64,000 bases of DNA. Source: Hoeflea_A sp965228435. GTDB taxonomy: Bacteria > Pseudomonadota > Alphaproteobacteria > Rhizobiales > Rhizobiaceae. The position numbers and the translations under genes are program-made. The stretch's first letter is position 1, and each line of letters begins with the position of its first letter. Below, one piece after another: positions 8,565 to 17,849 of the stretch. The stretch is from the NCBI GenBank assembly GCA_965228435.1, contig OZ245818.1, positions 4,712,001 to 4,776,000 of the forward strand, written 5' to 3'. The notes beneath the pieces are model-generated. The model searched no databases, was not told where the DNA came from, and worked only from the letters and a program-made list of their open reading frames with translations.

Positions 8565-9545
8565 ATGAAGGCAGTGCAGATCCGTGAGCCGGGCGGTCCC
8601 GATGTCCTGGAGGTCACCGAGCGGCCGGATCCGGTTCCCGGTTCCGGTGAGTTGCTGGTCTCGGTTCGGGCAGCCGGGGTGAACCGGCCTGACTGCCTGC
8701 AGCGCCAGGGGGCCTATCCACCGCCACCGGGTGCGTCGGATATTCCAGGCCTTGAGATCGCCGGCGAAGTCGTGGCGGTCGGTGAGAGTGCCAAGACCTA
8801 TTCCATTGGTGACAAGGTTTGCGCGCTCGTATCGGGCGGTGGCTATGCTGAACTGGGCACGGTCCACGAAAGCAATGCATTGCCGGTCCCTGACGGTTTC
8901 AGTTTCTCCGAAGCGGCTGCAATCCCGGAAACCTATTTCACTGTTTGGCACAACGTCTTTCAGCGTGGCGGCCTGAAGCCGAGTGAGACCCTGCTCGTGC
9001 ACGGCGGATCGTCCGGTATCGGCACGACGGCCATTCAACTGGCCAAAGCCTTCGGTTCGCCGGTGATTACCACCGCCGGCTCCGCGGAAAAATGCCAGGC
9101 CTGCCTTGATCTTGGTGCCGACAGGGCCGTCAACTACCGCGAAGAGGATTTCGTCGAGGCTGTTCGCGAGGCAACTGATGGCAAAGGTGCCGATGTCATT
9201 CTCGATATGGTCGGCGGTGACTATATCAGCCGCAACTACGATGCCGCGGCCATTGAGGGGAGGGTTGTTCAGATTGCCTTTCTACGGGGTCGGATGGCCG
9301 AGGCAGATTTCTCCAAGCTGATGCTGAAACGCCTGGTTCATACCGGCTCGACCTTGCGGGCTCGCTCCGTGGACTTCAAGGCTTCGATCGCCAACGAGTT
9401 GAGACATCAGGTCTGGCCGATGCTTGAAAAGCGTTCAGTAACACCGGTGATGGATACGCTGCTTCCATTGGAACAAGCCGCTGCGGCGCATCAGAGGATG
9501 GAAGACGGCCAGCACATCGGCAAGATCGTGCTCGAACTGACTTAG
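8565..9545 (+). CDS. NAD(P)H-quinone oxidoreductase (PIG3-like medium-chain dehydrogenase)
   Basis: The 326-residue protein has an N-terminal GroES-like domain (MKAVQIREPGGPDVL) and a Rossmann domain with the cofactor motif VHGGSSGIGTTAIQLAKAFG near residues 145-164. It lacks zinc-ligand cysteines, as expected of quinone-reducing members. ATG 8565 has GAGG upstream; the longer frame from 8538 is disfavoured. It is followed after 15 bases by a tiny membrane-protein gene, probably co-transcribed. Confidence 0.9.
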   Translation: MKAVQIREPGGPDVLEVTERPDPVPGSGELLVSVRAAGVNRPDCLQRQGAYPPPPGASDIPGLEIAGEVVAVGESAKTYSIGDKVCALVSGGGYAELGTVHESNALPVPDGFSFSEAAAIPETYFTVWHNVFQRGGLKPSETLLVHGGSSGIGTTAIQLAKAFGSPVITTAGSAEKCQACLDLGADRAVNYREEDFVEAVREATDGKGADVILDMVGGDYISRNYDAAAIEGRVVQIAFLRGRMAEADFSKLMLKRLVHTGSTLRARSVDFKASIANELRHQVWPMLEKRSVTPVMDTLLPLEQAAAAHQRMEDGQHIGKIVLELT

Positions 9546-9560
9546 AATCTGGAGACTGTC

Positions 9561-9716
9561 TTGACCAAGGTTCTTGCACTGGTGCTGCTGCTTGCCATGG
9601 TGGCGCACATCATTCGTCCCCTCGGTCTGCCCGGTCTCAAAAAGCGATCGGATTTCTGGAAGATTGCCGTCTTTGCCTTCATCGCGATGATGCTGGTCGT
9701 GGTGTTGCAGTTCTAA
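9561..9716 (+). CDS. small conserved-type membrane protein, TTG start
   Basis: This 51-residue gene begins at TTG 9561 with GGAG 6 bases upstream. It encodes two hydrophobic segments (residues about 3-16 and 33-49) separated by the basic linker RPLGLPGLKKRSDFWK, ending VVVLQF. The clean spacing after the quinone oxidoreductase, the ribosome-binding site and the two-helix hairpin support a real gene, despite its size and rare start. Function unknown. Confidence 0.65.
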   Translation: MTKVLALVLLLAMVAHIIRPLGLPGLKKRSDFWKIAVFAFIAMMLVVVLQF

Positions 9717-9719
9717 GGG

Positions 9720-10478
9720 TCAGCTACCCGGATTATCTGTGGGCTGATCGTCAGAATTTTGATTCTTGAGTATCGTGTCGGCCACGACCCCGGCCCAGTA
9801 AAGATAGCCAGCGGGACTGGCATGAAAGCCATCGACGGAAAACCCTTCCGGATTGGTCGAATCGAGCCTCGGTGTGACGATGGCGCAGCGTTCGTGACAG
9901 AGTTGCTGTCCCAATGGGTTGAGGATCGAGGCCCGCATCTCCAAAATCCGGGCAAGCAAAGGCGGCAGACTGGGGACCGTTGTCATGTCGAGCAGGGGCG
10001 TCCAGATCAGGGTCGCTCCCGGCCACTTGGTGTGCAGTGCGTACAGCAAGCCGCCGAAGCCCTTCTTGAACCGGCGAGCGCTCAGGAAGTTCTTCATGTC
10101 GTTCATGCCGACGCATATCACGATATGGGTGTAGGGAACCGGTTCAAGATGCGGCAAGACGTGGTCACGAACCTGTTCGCTGACCGCGGAATTTGCGCCG
10201 GCAACGCGCCATTCGACAGTCGAACCGGTGCGTTGTTGGAGAATTTCGGCCAGTTGCGGGCCAAGAGAGTCGTCAATGCGGTCGGTTCCGACGCCAGCAG
10301 CCGAGGAATCACCGACAATCAGCAGACGAAACGCAGCGTCTGCATCCGATCCGACCTGTCCAGTGCGCGATCCAGGTGGTGGCAGCAGGCGCGGCGTGCG
10401 GGCGCGCACCTGCAGACCCTGGTAAAGGGCTAATGGCGCCAGCAGCCAGGTAAAGAGGCCGTACAATCGGTTTCCCAT
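9720..10478 (-). CDS. SGNH/GDSL-family hydrolase
   Basis: The 252-residue protein shows all four SGNH blocks: GDS at 56-58 (nucleophile Ser58), G and N in AGANSA (about 93-98), GMND at 124-127, and DGFH at 216-219 (catalytic Asp and His). The hydrophobic N-terminus (residues 7-20) suggests a signal or membrane anchor. Family members are esterases, lipases or deacetylases acting on lipids or glycans; the substrate here is unknown. The gene is convergent with the 51-codon membrane gene and separated from aldolase by a terminator. Confidence 0.85.
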   Translation of the reverse strand: MGNRLYGLFTWLLAPLALYQGLQVRARTPRLLPPPGSRTGQVGSDADAAFRLLIVGDSSAAGVGTDRIDDSLGPQLAEILQQRTGSTVEWRVAGANSAVSEQVRDHVLPHLEPVPYTHIVICVGMNDMKNFLSARRFKKGFGGLLYALHTKWPGATLIWTPLLDMTTVPSLPPLLARILEMRASILNPLGQQLCHERCAIVTPRLDSTNPEGFSVDGFHASPAGYLYWAGVVADTILKNQNSDDQPTDNPGS

Positions 10479-10483
10479 GGCAC

Positions 10484-10512
10484 AAAAAGTCCGGTTGTCG
10501 TCATCCGGACTT
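10484..10512 (-). terminator. Rho-independent terminator after aldolase
   Basis: On the minus strand AAGTCCGG, a 10-base loop and CCGGACTT are followed by further T residues. It lies between the aldolase stop (10560) and the start of the SGNH hydrolase (10478). Confidence 0.7.
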
Positions 10513-10559
10513 GTCGTCCCGCCTCCCGCCGTTTGTCAAGACTTGAACAGTTTTTGGCG

Positions 10560-11585
10560 TCAGGCAGCGTTTTCCAGCCCGGCGTTCCAGTTGCCGGCCG
10601 AAGCAAGCGCGTTCATTTTCGCGCGGTGCGCGAATGCCCGCTGGCCAGCGGCGACATTTTCGGTCTTTCCGCTCCAGGCCTTCAAGGCCGCAGCCTGCAG
10701 GGCGCGGCCATAGGAGAACGTGACGTTCCAGGGCAGGTCGTGCCCGGCATTAATCGCCGAAAGGTGAGCGGTCGCCTCTTCGTCGCTCTGGCCACCGGAG
10801 AGGAAAGCGATGCCGGGAACCGTGGCTGGTACTGTGGCTTTGAGGCAGCGGGCTGTCTTTTCCGCCACTTCCTCGACCGATGCCACTCGGGCGTTCTTGC
10901 CATCGATCACCATGTTCGGCTTGAGCACCGTGCCTTCCAAATTGACCCGGGCATCATAGAGCTCTGCGAATACGGTCCGCAGCACTTCTTGAGTGACCTC
11001 GTAGCAACGATCGATGGAATGATTGCCCGGTTCACCGTCCATGAGGATTTCCGGCTCAACGATCGGTACGATGCCTGCTTCCTGGCAGAGCGCCGCGTAC
11101 CGGGCCAATCCATGAGCGTTGGCGCTGATCGCGCCGCGGCTCGGTAGGGTATCGGATATGGCGATGACGCCGCGCCATTTGGCGAAACGCGCACCAAGTC
11201 CGTAGTACTCGGCCAACCGGTCTCGCAGACCGTCGAGGCCCTCCGTCACCTTCTCTCCGCTATGAGCGGCAAAATCCTTGGCGCCACCATCGACCTTGAT
11301 GCCCGGCACCGATCCCGCAGCACGGATGATTTCGGCCAGAGGCGTTCCGTCCGCTGCCTTCTGCCGCAGCGTCTCGTCGAACAGGATCACGCCCGAGATA
11401 TAGTTCTCCATCGCGTCAGTGGAGCGGAACAGCATCTCGCGGTAGTCGCGTCTGTTCTCTTCTGTCGACTCCACACCGATCGAGTCGAAGCGCTTCTTGA
11501 TGGTGCCGCTCGATTCATCGGCGGCAAGAATGCCCTTTCCTGTCGGTGCGATTGCGGCGGCAATGTCTTCGAGACGTTCACTCAT
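10560..11585 (-). CDS. class I fructose-bisphosphate aldolase
   Basis: The 341-residue enzyme is of the eukaryote-like class I type: the N-terminal TGKGILAADESSGTIKKRF block, the Schiff-base lysine in VLKPNMV, and FLSGGQSDEEA near residue 270. It reversibly cleaves fructose 1,6-bisphosphate in the cytoplasm without metal. ATG 11585 is chosen, with AGGGAG 9 bases upstream; the frame runs further but without similarity. In rhizobia this gene normally follows tkt-gap-pgk; here three small genes lie between pgk and aldolase, so it probably has its own promoter. Confidence 0.93.
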   Translation of the reverse strand: MSERLEDIAAAIAPTGKGILAADESSGTIKKRFDSIGVESTEENRRDYREMLFRSTDAMENYISGVILFDETLRQKAADGTPLAEIIRAAGSVPGIKVDGGAKDFAAHSGEKVTEGLDGLRDRLAEYYGLGARFAKWRGVIAISDTLPSRGAISANAHGLARYAALCQEAGIVPIVEPEILMDGEPGNHSIDRCYEVTQEVLRTVFAELYDARVNLEGTVLKPNMVIDGKNARVASVEEVAEKTARCLKATVPATVPGIAFLSGGQSDEEATAHLSAINAGHDLPWNVTFSYGRALQAAALKAWSGKTENVAAGQRAFAHRAKMNALASAGNWNAGLENAA

Positions 11586-11748
11586 GGCGTGGAGCTCCCT
11601 CTTGTCTGTCGATGCTATTGTCGTGGTAGCTCGGCCTCCACAAAGGCCCGCTAACCACTTTGCACCGGCGATACCAGAACTTGCCGCCCAAGGAAACGGC
11701 GAAGCGGTTTTGCGGCGGCTCATAATCCTCAAACGGTCAAAAAAGTCG

Positions 11749-12120
11749 TTATTCGGGGCGATGCGCGAGGATGTTCAGGACATGCCCCGACGGGTCACGC
11801 ACGAAAAAGCGGCGTACGCCCCATTCTTCGTCGGCGATCTCGCGCACGATCTCGCACTTCGCCGCCATGGCCTTGCGATACACTTGGTCGACATCGTCGA
11901 CTTCAATCGACAGGTCTGGCACCTCGGCATCAGCGCCGCCTTCGGCCGCGATGCTGACCTGCGGACGCGTGTCCTGGTCGCTGACGAAGGTGAGTATCCA
12001 ACCCAAATCCATGATCACTTCGAGGCCGAGGACGTTCTCGTAGAAGTATCGGGCCTTGTCCGGATCCGACAGCTTGAAGTTTGGGACGATTTGACGGTCA
12101 TGAGGCGCTTGCTCGTTCAC
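11749..12120 (-). CDS. VOC-family (glyoxalase/dioxygenase fold) protein
   Basis: The 123-residue protein contains one VOC module: KLSDPDKARYFYENVLGLEV, then TFVSDQ, DLSIEVDDVD, and the closing FFVRDPSGHVLNILAH with a likely metal-binding acidic/His pair. Members include glyoxalases, fosfomycin-resistance proteins and dioxygenases; nothing visible decides between them. GTG 12120 is a tentative start without a clear ribosome-binding site; the open frame reaches ATG 12252 but would then overlap the divergent GrpB gene. Confidence 0.75.
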   Translation of the reverse strand: MNEQAPHDRQIVPNFKLSDPDKARYFYENVLGLEVIMDLGWILTFVSDQDTRPQVSIAAEGGADAEVPDLSIEVDDVDQVYRKAMAAKCEIVREIADEEWGVRRFFVRDPSGHVLNILAHRPE

Positions 12121-12232
12121 GGACGATGGACCATTCCTGCATCGCCTCAAATTGGGTCCATCTGATGTCAAACTTCGGATTGCTTCCTGAATGTGTTGCG
12201 CGAGATGCGCACAGCGATTACCAAAGCCATCA

Positions 12233-12748
12233 ATGAAAGTTGTCGTCGCCACCTATGATCCCGCCTGGCCGTCCCTGTTCAAAAACGAAGCTGCTGTTCT
12301 TGCAGCCGCTTTGGGCAGCAATGCCATCGCCATACACCATATCGGCAGCACTTCGATCCCCGGGATGAGCGCCAAGCCCATCATCGATATCATGGTTGAG
12401 GCCGAGCAGCTCTCGGCCATCGACGCCCGCAATGCCGAGATGGCCCACAGCGGGTACGAGGCAATGGGCGAGTTCGGAATTCCGGGGCGCCGCTATTTTC
12501 GCAAACACGACCAGGCAGGCACCCGCAGCCATCATGTGCATATCTTCCGGCGCGGCTCTGAGGATGCCGACCGGCATCTGGCGCTGCGCGATTACCTGCG
12601 GACGAATCCCGACGACGTTCAGCGTTACTCGGATTTGAAGCTGGCGCTGGCGCAGGCGCATCCCGATGACATCGAGGCCTACATGGACGGCAAGGATGCG
12701 CTGGTGAAGGAGATCGAGGCCAAGGCGCTTCTTTTCAAACAACACTGA
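12233..12748 (+). CDS. GrpB family protein (UPF0157, nucleotidyltransferase-like)
   Basis: The 171-residue protein carries the GrpB hallmark YDPAWPSLF near the N-terminus and HHIGSTSIPGMSAKPIIDIMV at about residues 35-55, which forms the nucleotidyltransferase-like core. HHVHIF and LALRDYLRTNP follow. Enzymatic activity is unproven for the family. ATG 12233 is used because similarity starts there. It is one of three small genes inserted between pgk and aldolase. Confidence 0.85.
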   Translation: MKVVVATYDPAWPSLFKNEAAVLAAALGSNAIAIHHIGSTSIPGMSAKPIIDIMVEAEQLSAIDARNAEMAHSGYEAMGEFGIPGRRYFRKHDQAGTRSHHVHIFRRGSEDADRHLALRDYLRTNPDDVQRYSDLKLALAQAHPDDIEAYMDGKDALVKEIEAKALLFKQH

Positions 12749-12816
12749 CCAATATCAACCAACTGCATTCCGTGCCCTGTGGCGCCGGACCTTCTAAAAT
12801 TGTGAAAGGACCCTCA

Positions 12817-13107
12817 ATGCCAGCATACGTTCTCGTCGATACCAAACTCACCGACCCGGAAGCCTACGAGGAATACAAGGCGCTCGCGCGTCCCTTGGCC
12901 GAGCAACACGGAGCGGTCTATCTCGCCCGCGGCGGAGCGATGGATGTCGTGGAAGATGAGTTGTGGCAGCCAACCCGGTTGGTCCTGCTGCAATTTCCCG
13001 ACATGGACAGCGCCCGTGCCTTCTTGTCCAGCGAAGCCTATCGGCCGGTCAAGGCTATCCGAAATGCCAACGCCGAATGCACGACGGTGATCTTCGAAGG
13101 GGTCTAG
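12817..13107 (+). CDS. DUF1330 domain protein
   Basis: This 96-residue protein is a single DUF1330 (dimeric alpha/beta-barrel, ferredoxin-like) domain: AYVLVDTKLTDPEAYEEYK, GGAMDVVED, RLVLLQFPDMDSARAFL. AAAGGA lies about 6 bases before ATG 12817. It follows the GrpB gene by 68 bases and is convergent with pgk. The function of the family is unknown. Confidence 0.85.
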   Translation: MPAYVLVDTKLTDPEAYEEYKALARPLAEQHGAVYLARGGAMDVVEDELWQPTRLVLLQFPDMDSARAFLSSEAYRPVKAIRNANAECTTVIFEGV

Positions 13108-13130
13108 AGCCCAACCAAGATTAGCTCTAG
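13104..13130. terminator. inverted repeat between convergent DUF1330 and pgk
   Basis: CTAGAGC, a 13-base spacer and GCTCTAG form a hairpin that contains the stop codons of both convergent genes. It lacks a strong T run, so it may be a weak bidirectional terminator. Confidence 0.35.
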
Positions 13131-14323
13131 CCCTTCAGGGCGTCGACGCCGGGCAGCGGTTTGCCTTCCATCCACTCCAGGAAGGCGCCGCCGGCGGTCG
13201 ATACGTAGGTGAAGTCTTCGACGACACCGGCCTTGTTCAGTGCCGCCACCGTGTCACCGCCTCCGGCAACGGAGATCAGCAGCCCTTCCTCGGTGCGGTC
13301 GGCAGCATATTTGGCGACCGCCAGAGTGGCGGTATCGAAGGGCGCGATTTCGAAGGCGCCAAGCGGCCCGTTCCACACCAGTGTTTTTGCTCGTTCGATC
13401 CAGTCCTGGATTGCAGCGACGCTTTGCGGGCCGACGTCGAGGATCATGCCGTCCGCCGGTACTGACTCGAGACCCACGGTCTCGCTTGCGGCGCCTTCCT
13501 TGAATTCCCGGGCCACCACAACATCGACCGGCAGGACGATGGCGCAATTGACGGTGACCGCCTGGGTCATGATCTGTTTGGCGGTTCCCGTCAGGTCATG
13601 TTCGCACAGCGATTTGCCGACATCGGTGCCTTTGGCGGCCAGGAACGTGTTGGCCATACCGCCACCGATCACCAGGGCGTCGACCTTGTCGATGAGATTC
13701 ATCAGAAGGTCGAGCTTGGTGGACACCTTGGCACCGCCGACGATGGCAACAACCGGATGGTCGGGATTGCCGAGGCCCTTCTCAAGGGCTTCCAGCTCGG
13801 CCTGCATGGCGCGTCCCGCATAGGCGGGCAGAAGCCGTGCGATCGCTTCCGTCGAGGCATGGGCGCGGTGCGCAGCGGAAAACGCGTCATCGACATAGAT
13901 GTCGCCATTGGCGGCCAGCTGGCCGGCGAAATCCGTATCATCGGCCTCCTCACCGGAATGGAAACGGACGTTTTCCAGGAGCAGGATATCGCCGTTGACC
14001 ATGTGCCCGACCGCTTTGGCCGCGGCATCACCGACACAATCCTCGGCAAAATGGACCCGATGATCGAGTACCTCTTCGACCACCCGGGCGATCGGTCCGA
14101 GAGACATTGTCTCGTTGACCTGGCCCTTGGGCCGTCCGAAATGAGCCAACATGATCACTCGCGCGCCGCGCGACGACAATTCCCGGATCGTCGGAGCGAC
14201 GCGCTCGATGCGGGTCGTATCCGTCACGCGACCGTCCTGGACCGGTACGTTCAGGTCGACCCGTACCAGGATGCGTTTGCCGGCAACGTCGCCGATATCG
14301 TCAAGTGTCTTGAAGTCGGTCAT
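13127..14323 (-). CDS. pgk: phosphoglycerate kinase
   Basis: The 398-residue protein has the expected PGK length. Visible motifs are the substrate-binding RVDLNVPV near residue 20, AHFGRPKG, the mobile LLENVRFHSGEE block, hinge GGAKVSTK, and the nucleotide-binding WNGPLGAFE and GGGDTVAAL. It transfers phosphate between 1,3-bisphosphoglycerate and ADP. ATG 14323 starts at the conserved N-terminus. It is the third gene of the leftward tkt-gap-pgk set, 88 bases after gap. Confidence 0.96.
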   Translation of the reverse strand: MTDFKTLDDIGDVAGKRILVRVDLNVPVQDGRVTDTTRIERVAPTIRELSSRGARVIMLAHFGRPKGQVNETMSLGPIARVVEEVLDHRVHFAEDCVGDAAAKAVGHMVNGDILLLENVRFHSGEEADDTDFAGQLAANGDIYVDDAFSAAHRAHASTEAIARLLPAYAGRAMQAELEALEKGLGNPDHPVVAIVGGAKVSTKLDLLMNLIDKVDALVIGGGMANTFLAAKGTDVGKSLCEHDLTGTAKQIMTQAVTVNCAIVLPVDVVVAREFKEGAASETVGLESVPADGMILDVGPQSVAAIQDWIERAKTLVWNGPLGAFEIAPFDTATLAVAKYAADRTEEGLLISVAGGGDTVAALNKAGVVEDFTYVSTAGGAFLEWMEGKPLPGVDALKG

Positions 14324-14411
14324 GTTAGCACTCAAAGGATAGACCGGGGCCTGCAGGGGAGGCTGCTGATGAACCCGGTCGAGTTTCAGGTGAATGCGCC
14401 GCTCGCGTTCT

Positions 14412-15413
14412 CTAGATGAGCTTGCCCATCGCCACGGCGGTGTCGGACATGCGGTTGGAGAAACCCCACTCATTGTCGTACCAGGTGAGGATGCGAACGA
14501 ATGTTCCGTCCATCACCTTGGTCTGGTCCATGTGGAATACGGATGAATGCGGATCGTGGTTCATGTCGATCGATACCAGCGATTCATCCGTGTAGCCGAG
14601 AATGCCCTTCAGCGGGCCGTCGGCGGCTTCGCGGATCGCGCCGTTGACCTCTTCAACCGTGGTCGGCCGGCTGGCGATGAAGTTCAGGTCGACAACCGAC
14701 ACATTCGGAGTCGGTACGCGGATAGCCACACCGTCCAGTTTGCCGTTCAGTTCCGGCAGCACCAGACCAACCGCCTTGGCCGCGCCGGTCGAGGTCGGGA
14801 TCATCGACATCGCCGCCGCGCGTGCCCGGTAGAGATCCTTGTGCATGGTGTCGAGCGTCGGCTGATCGCCCGTGTAGGAGTGGATCGTCGTCATGAAACC
14901 CTTGTCGATGCCGAGGGCGTTGTTAAGCACATAGGCAACGGGCGATAGGCAGTTGGTGGTGCAGGAGGCGTTGGAAACGACCAGATCCTCGGCTGTCAGG
15001 GAGTCATCATTGACGCCGAACACGATGGTCTTGTCGGCGCCGCCAGCCGGCGCAGAAACCAGCACGCGCTTGGACCCGTTCTCCAGGTGCATGGCGGCCT
15101 TTTCGCGAGAGGCAAAGATGCCGGTGCATTCCAGCGCTACATCGACGTCGCTCCAAGGCAATTCCTTGGGATCGCGGATGGCGGTGACGCGGATCGGACC
15201 GCGGCCGACATCGATCGATTCACCCTCGACGGTAACGGTGCCCGGAAAGCGGCCATGCACGCTGTCGTAGCGCATCAGATGGGCGTTCGTCTCGACCGGG
15301 CCCAGATCGTTGATGGCGATCACTTCGATATCGGTGCGACCGGATTCGATGATGGCGCGAAGCACGTTGCGGCCGATGCGGCCAAATCCGTTGATGGCAA
15401 CTTTGACGGTCAT
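14412..15413 (-). CDS. gap: glyceraldehyde-3-phosphate dehydrogenase
   Basis: The 333-residue enzyme starts with the NAD-binding KVAINGFGRIGRNVLRA and has the catalytic cysteine in SNASCTTNCLSPV near residue 153. The last residues WYDNEWGFSNRM are diagnostic. ATG 15413 is preceded by GGAGAG. It sits between tkt and pgk in a leftward central-carbon operon. Confidence 0.97.
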   Translation of the reverse strand: MTVKVAINGFGRIGRNVLRAIIESGRTDIEVIAINDLGPVETNAHLMRYDSVHGRFPGTVTVEGESIDVGRGPIRVTAIRDPKELPWSDVDVALECTGIFASREKAAMHLENGSKRVLVSAPAGGADKTIVFGVNDDSLTAEDLVVSNASCTTNCLSPVAYVLNNALGIDKGFMTTIHSYTGDQPTLDTMHKDLYRARAAAMSMIPTSTGAAKAVGLVLPELNGKLDGVAIRVPTPNVSVVDLNFIASRPTTVEEVNGAIREAADGPLKGILGYTDESLVSIDMNHDPHSSVFHMDQTKVMDGTFVRILTWYDNEWGFSNRMSDTAVAMGKLI

Positions 15414-15491
15414 GGATAGCTCTCCAATCTGTTGAGACAGGGTGTCCCTGCCATTGACTTTGTGATGGTAGGCCGTGCCGGCCGGTGACGG

Positions 15492-17495
15492 CTAAGCCGC
15501 CCGACCCGCCTGCCCATCGAGTTCGGCTTCTACGGCAGCCACGGCCGCGTCAGCGGTAATTCCGAAGTGTTCGTAGAGTTCCTTGTACGGTCCGGATGCG
15601 CCGAAGCCGCTCATGCCAATGAATATGCCGTCATTGCCGATGAAACGGTCCCATCCCTGGCGAACACCAGCCTCGATGGCGATCTTGACGCGTGACGAAC
15701 CGACGATGGCGCGCTTGTATTCTTCCGACTGCTCTTCGAACAACTCGAAACAGGGAACGGAGACCACTCGTACGGTTTTTCCTGAGGCCTCGATCCTGCG
15801 ACGAGCTTCCAGGGCGATCTCGACCTCCGAACCCGATGCGAAGATGGTGACGTCCGCGTCGCTCGCCGGCGCGATATCATAGGCACCATAGGCGCACATG
15901 TTTTCCTCGATGTATTCTTCGCGCACCGCCGGCAGGTTTTGGCGGGTCAGTGCGATGCCGGATGGCCGAGCCTGTGACTCCAGCGCCAGTTTCCAGCATT
16001 CGGCCGTTTCCGTCGTGTCGGCCGGCCGGAACAGCATGAAGTTGGGCATGGCGCGCAGCGAGGCCAGATGCTCCACCGGCTGGTGCGTCGGGCCGTCTTC
16101 ACCGAGGCCGATCGAGTCGTGCGTTAGGACGTGGATGACGCGAATCCCCATGAGGGCCGAAAGGCGGATTGCCGCACGGCAATAGTCGGTGAAGATCAGA
16201 AAGCCGCCGGAATAAGGGATCAGGCCGCCATGCAGGGCCATTCCGTTCATCGCGGCAGCCATGCCGTGTTCGCGGATGCCATAGTGTATATAGCGGCCGG
16301 AAAAATCGTCCGGTGTGATGGCCGGGGTCTGTTCGGTCTTGGTGTTATTGGATCCGGTCAGATCGGCGGATCCGCCAATGGTCTCGGGGATGACGCCATT
16401 GATGACTTTCAGGGCAGCTTCGGATGCCTTGCGGGTCGCCATGGTCGGTTTGTCGGCGGCCAGCTGTTTCTTGTAGGCCTCGATGGCTCCATCGAAGCCG
16501 CCGGGAAGTTCACCGGCGAACCGGCGCTCGAAAGCTGCGCGGCGTTCTGCATCGGACGCAGCCAGGCGTTCTTCCCAGGCCTTGCGTTCCTTAGTGGAGC
16601 GCAAACCGGCTATGCGCCAGCAATCGAGGATGTCAGACGGAACCTCGAACGGATCGGCGGTCCAGCCCAGTGCCTCGCGTACGCCGGCGATCTCTTCGCC
16701 GCCAAGCGGTGAACCATGGGCTTTGGCCGTGCCCGCCTTGGTTGGAGCACCGAAGCCGATCACCGTCTTGCAATCGATCATCGTTGGACGATCCGAGCCC
16801 TGGGCTTCCTCAATGGCTGCGGCAATCGCATCCGGGTCATGGCCGTCGACGGAGATGGTGTTCCAGCCCGAGGCCTGGAAGCGGGCGACTTGGTCGGTCG
16901 AATCCGACAGTTCCAGCGGTCCGTCGATGGAGATGTTGTTGTTGTCCCAAAGCACGATCAGTTTGTTGAGCCGCAGGTGGCCGGCAAGACTGATGGCTTC
17001 CTGGCTGATCCCCTCCATCAGACAGCCATCGCCGGCCAGCACATAGGTGTGGTGATCGACTATGTCGCCGCCGAATTCATCGGCCAGTTTACGCTCGGCG
17101 ATTGCCATGCCCACGGCATTGGCGAGCCCCTGGCCGAGCGGTCCGGTCGTGGTTTCGATGCCGGCGGCATGACCGTATTCGGGGTGGCCGGCGGTTTTGT
17201 AACCGAGCTGACGGAAATTGCGGATCTCGTCGATCGTGATGTCTTCGTAACCCAGAAGATAAAGCAGGGAATAAAGCAGCATCGATCCGTGTCCGGCCGA
17301 CAGCACGAACCGATCACGATCGGGCCAGTTCGGGTTCTTCGGATCGAAGGTCATGAAGCGGGTAAACAGAACAGTGGCGACATCGGCCGCGCCCATCGGC
17401 AGTCCCGGATGTCCGGACTTGGCCTGTTCAACAGCATCCATGGAAAGGAACCGGATCGCGTTTGCCATCCGATCGTGTTTTTCGCGTGAGATCAT
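15492..17495 (-). CDS. tkt: transketolase
   Basis: The 667-residue protein matches full-length transketolase. GHPGLPMGAADVATVLF is near the N-terminus, the thiamine-diphosphate motif GDGCLMEGISQEA...NN is at about 155-190, and HDSIGLGEDGPTHQP lies in the pyrimidine domain near 470. It interconverts pentose and hexose phosphates in the cytoplasm. It is the first gene of the tkt-gap-pgk set; gap follows after 78 bases. Confidence 0.97.
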   Translation of the reverse strand: MISREKHDRMANAIRFLSMDAVEQAKSGHPGLPMGAADVATVLFTRFMTFDPKNPNWPDRDRFVLSAGHGSMLLYSLLYLLGYEDITIDEIRNFRQLGYKTAGHPEYGHAAGIETTTGPLGQGLANAVGMAIAERKLADEFGGDIVDHHTYVLAGDGCLMEGISQEAISLAGHLRLNKLIVLWDNNNISIDGPLELSDSTDQVARFQASGWNTISVDGHDPDAIAAAIEEAQGSDRPTMIDCKTVIGFGAPTKAGTAKAHGSPLGGEEIAGVREALGWTADPFEVPSDILDCWRIAGLRSTKERKAWEERLAASDAERRAAFERRFAGELPGGFDGAIEAYKKQLAADKPTMATRKASEAALKVINGVIPETIGGSADLTGSNNTKTEQTPAITPDDFSGRYIHYGIREHGMAAAMNGMALHGGLIPYSGGFLIFTDYCRAAIRLSALMGIRVIHVLTHDSIGLGEDGPTHQPVEHLASLRAMPNFMLFRPADTTETAECWKLALESQARPSGIALTRQNLPAVREEYIEENMCAYGAYDIAPASDADVTIFASGSEVEIALEARRRIEASGKTVRVVSVPCFELFEEQSEEYKRAIVGSSRVKIAIEAGVRQGWDRFIGNDGIFIGMSGFGASGPYKELYEHFGITADAAVAAVEAELDGQAGRAA

Positions 17496-17849
17496 AGCAA
17501 AATTTCAGCTTCAGCAGGGGTGTAACGGGACCACCCAATCAGGGCTCCCTTCGAAAGCAGGTGACACATAGCAGGTGGCGACACGGAGTCAACAAACGAG
17601 ACGAGCGTTGTATCCAGTACCTTCCTGACACCGAATCAAAGCAGACTGGTGGGCCCCAGGCGTGGATAAACTGCGATTTCCGTGGGTTGCCATGATTTCG
17701 GCAAATCTGGTGGTTACGCCGGTTATCCCCAGACGAGTGAGTCGGCAGGGGCGACATTGATTGACGGTAGCTTCCTGTATTGCTTAATCTTTGTTCGTTA
17801 AGTGCCCGAGAATCAACCGAATTGAGATTTCGCGGGGACGGGAAAGACG
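17496..17849. other. 354-base intergenic region between divergent tkt and DUF4164 genes
   Basis: No coding frame or RNA is evident. It must contain the divergent promoters. Two 8/9 matches to the DnaA box occur, TTATCCACG on the minus strand (17669-17661) and TTATCCCCA on the plus strand (17723-17731); I do not regard these as an origin. Confidence 0.4.

Noticed and set aside
17661..17731. two DnaA-box-like sequences near tkt
   Set aside because: Each has one mismatch, and there is no dnaA, parAB or AT-rich unwinding region, so they do not support a replication origin.
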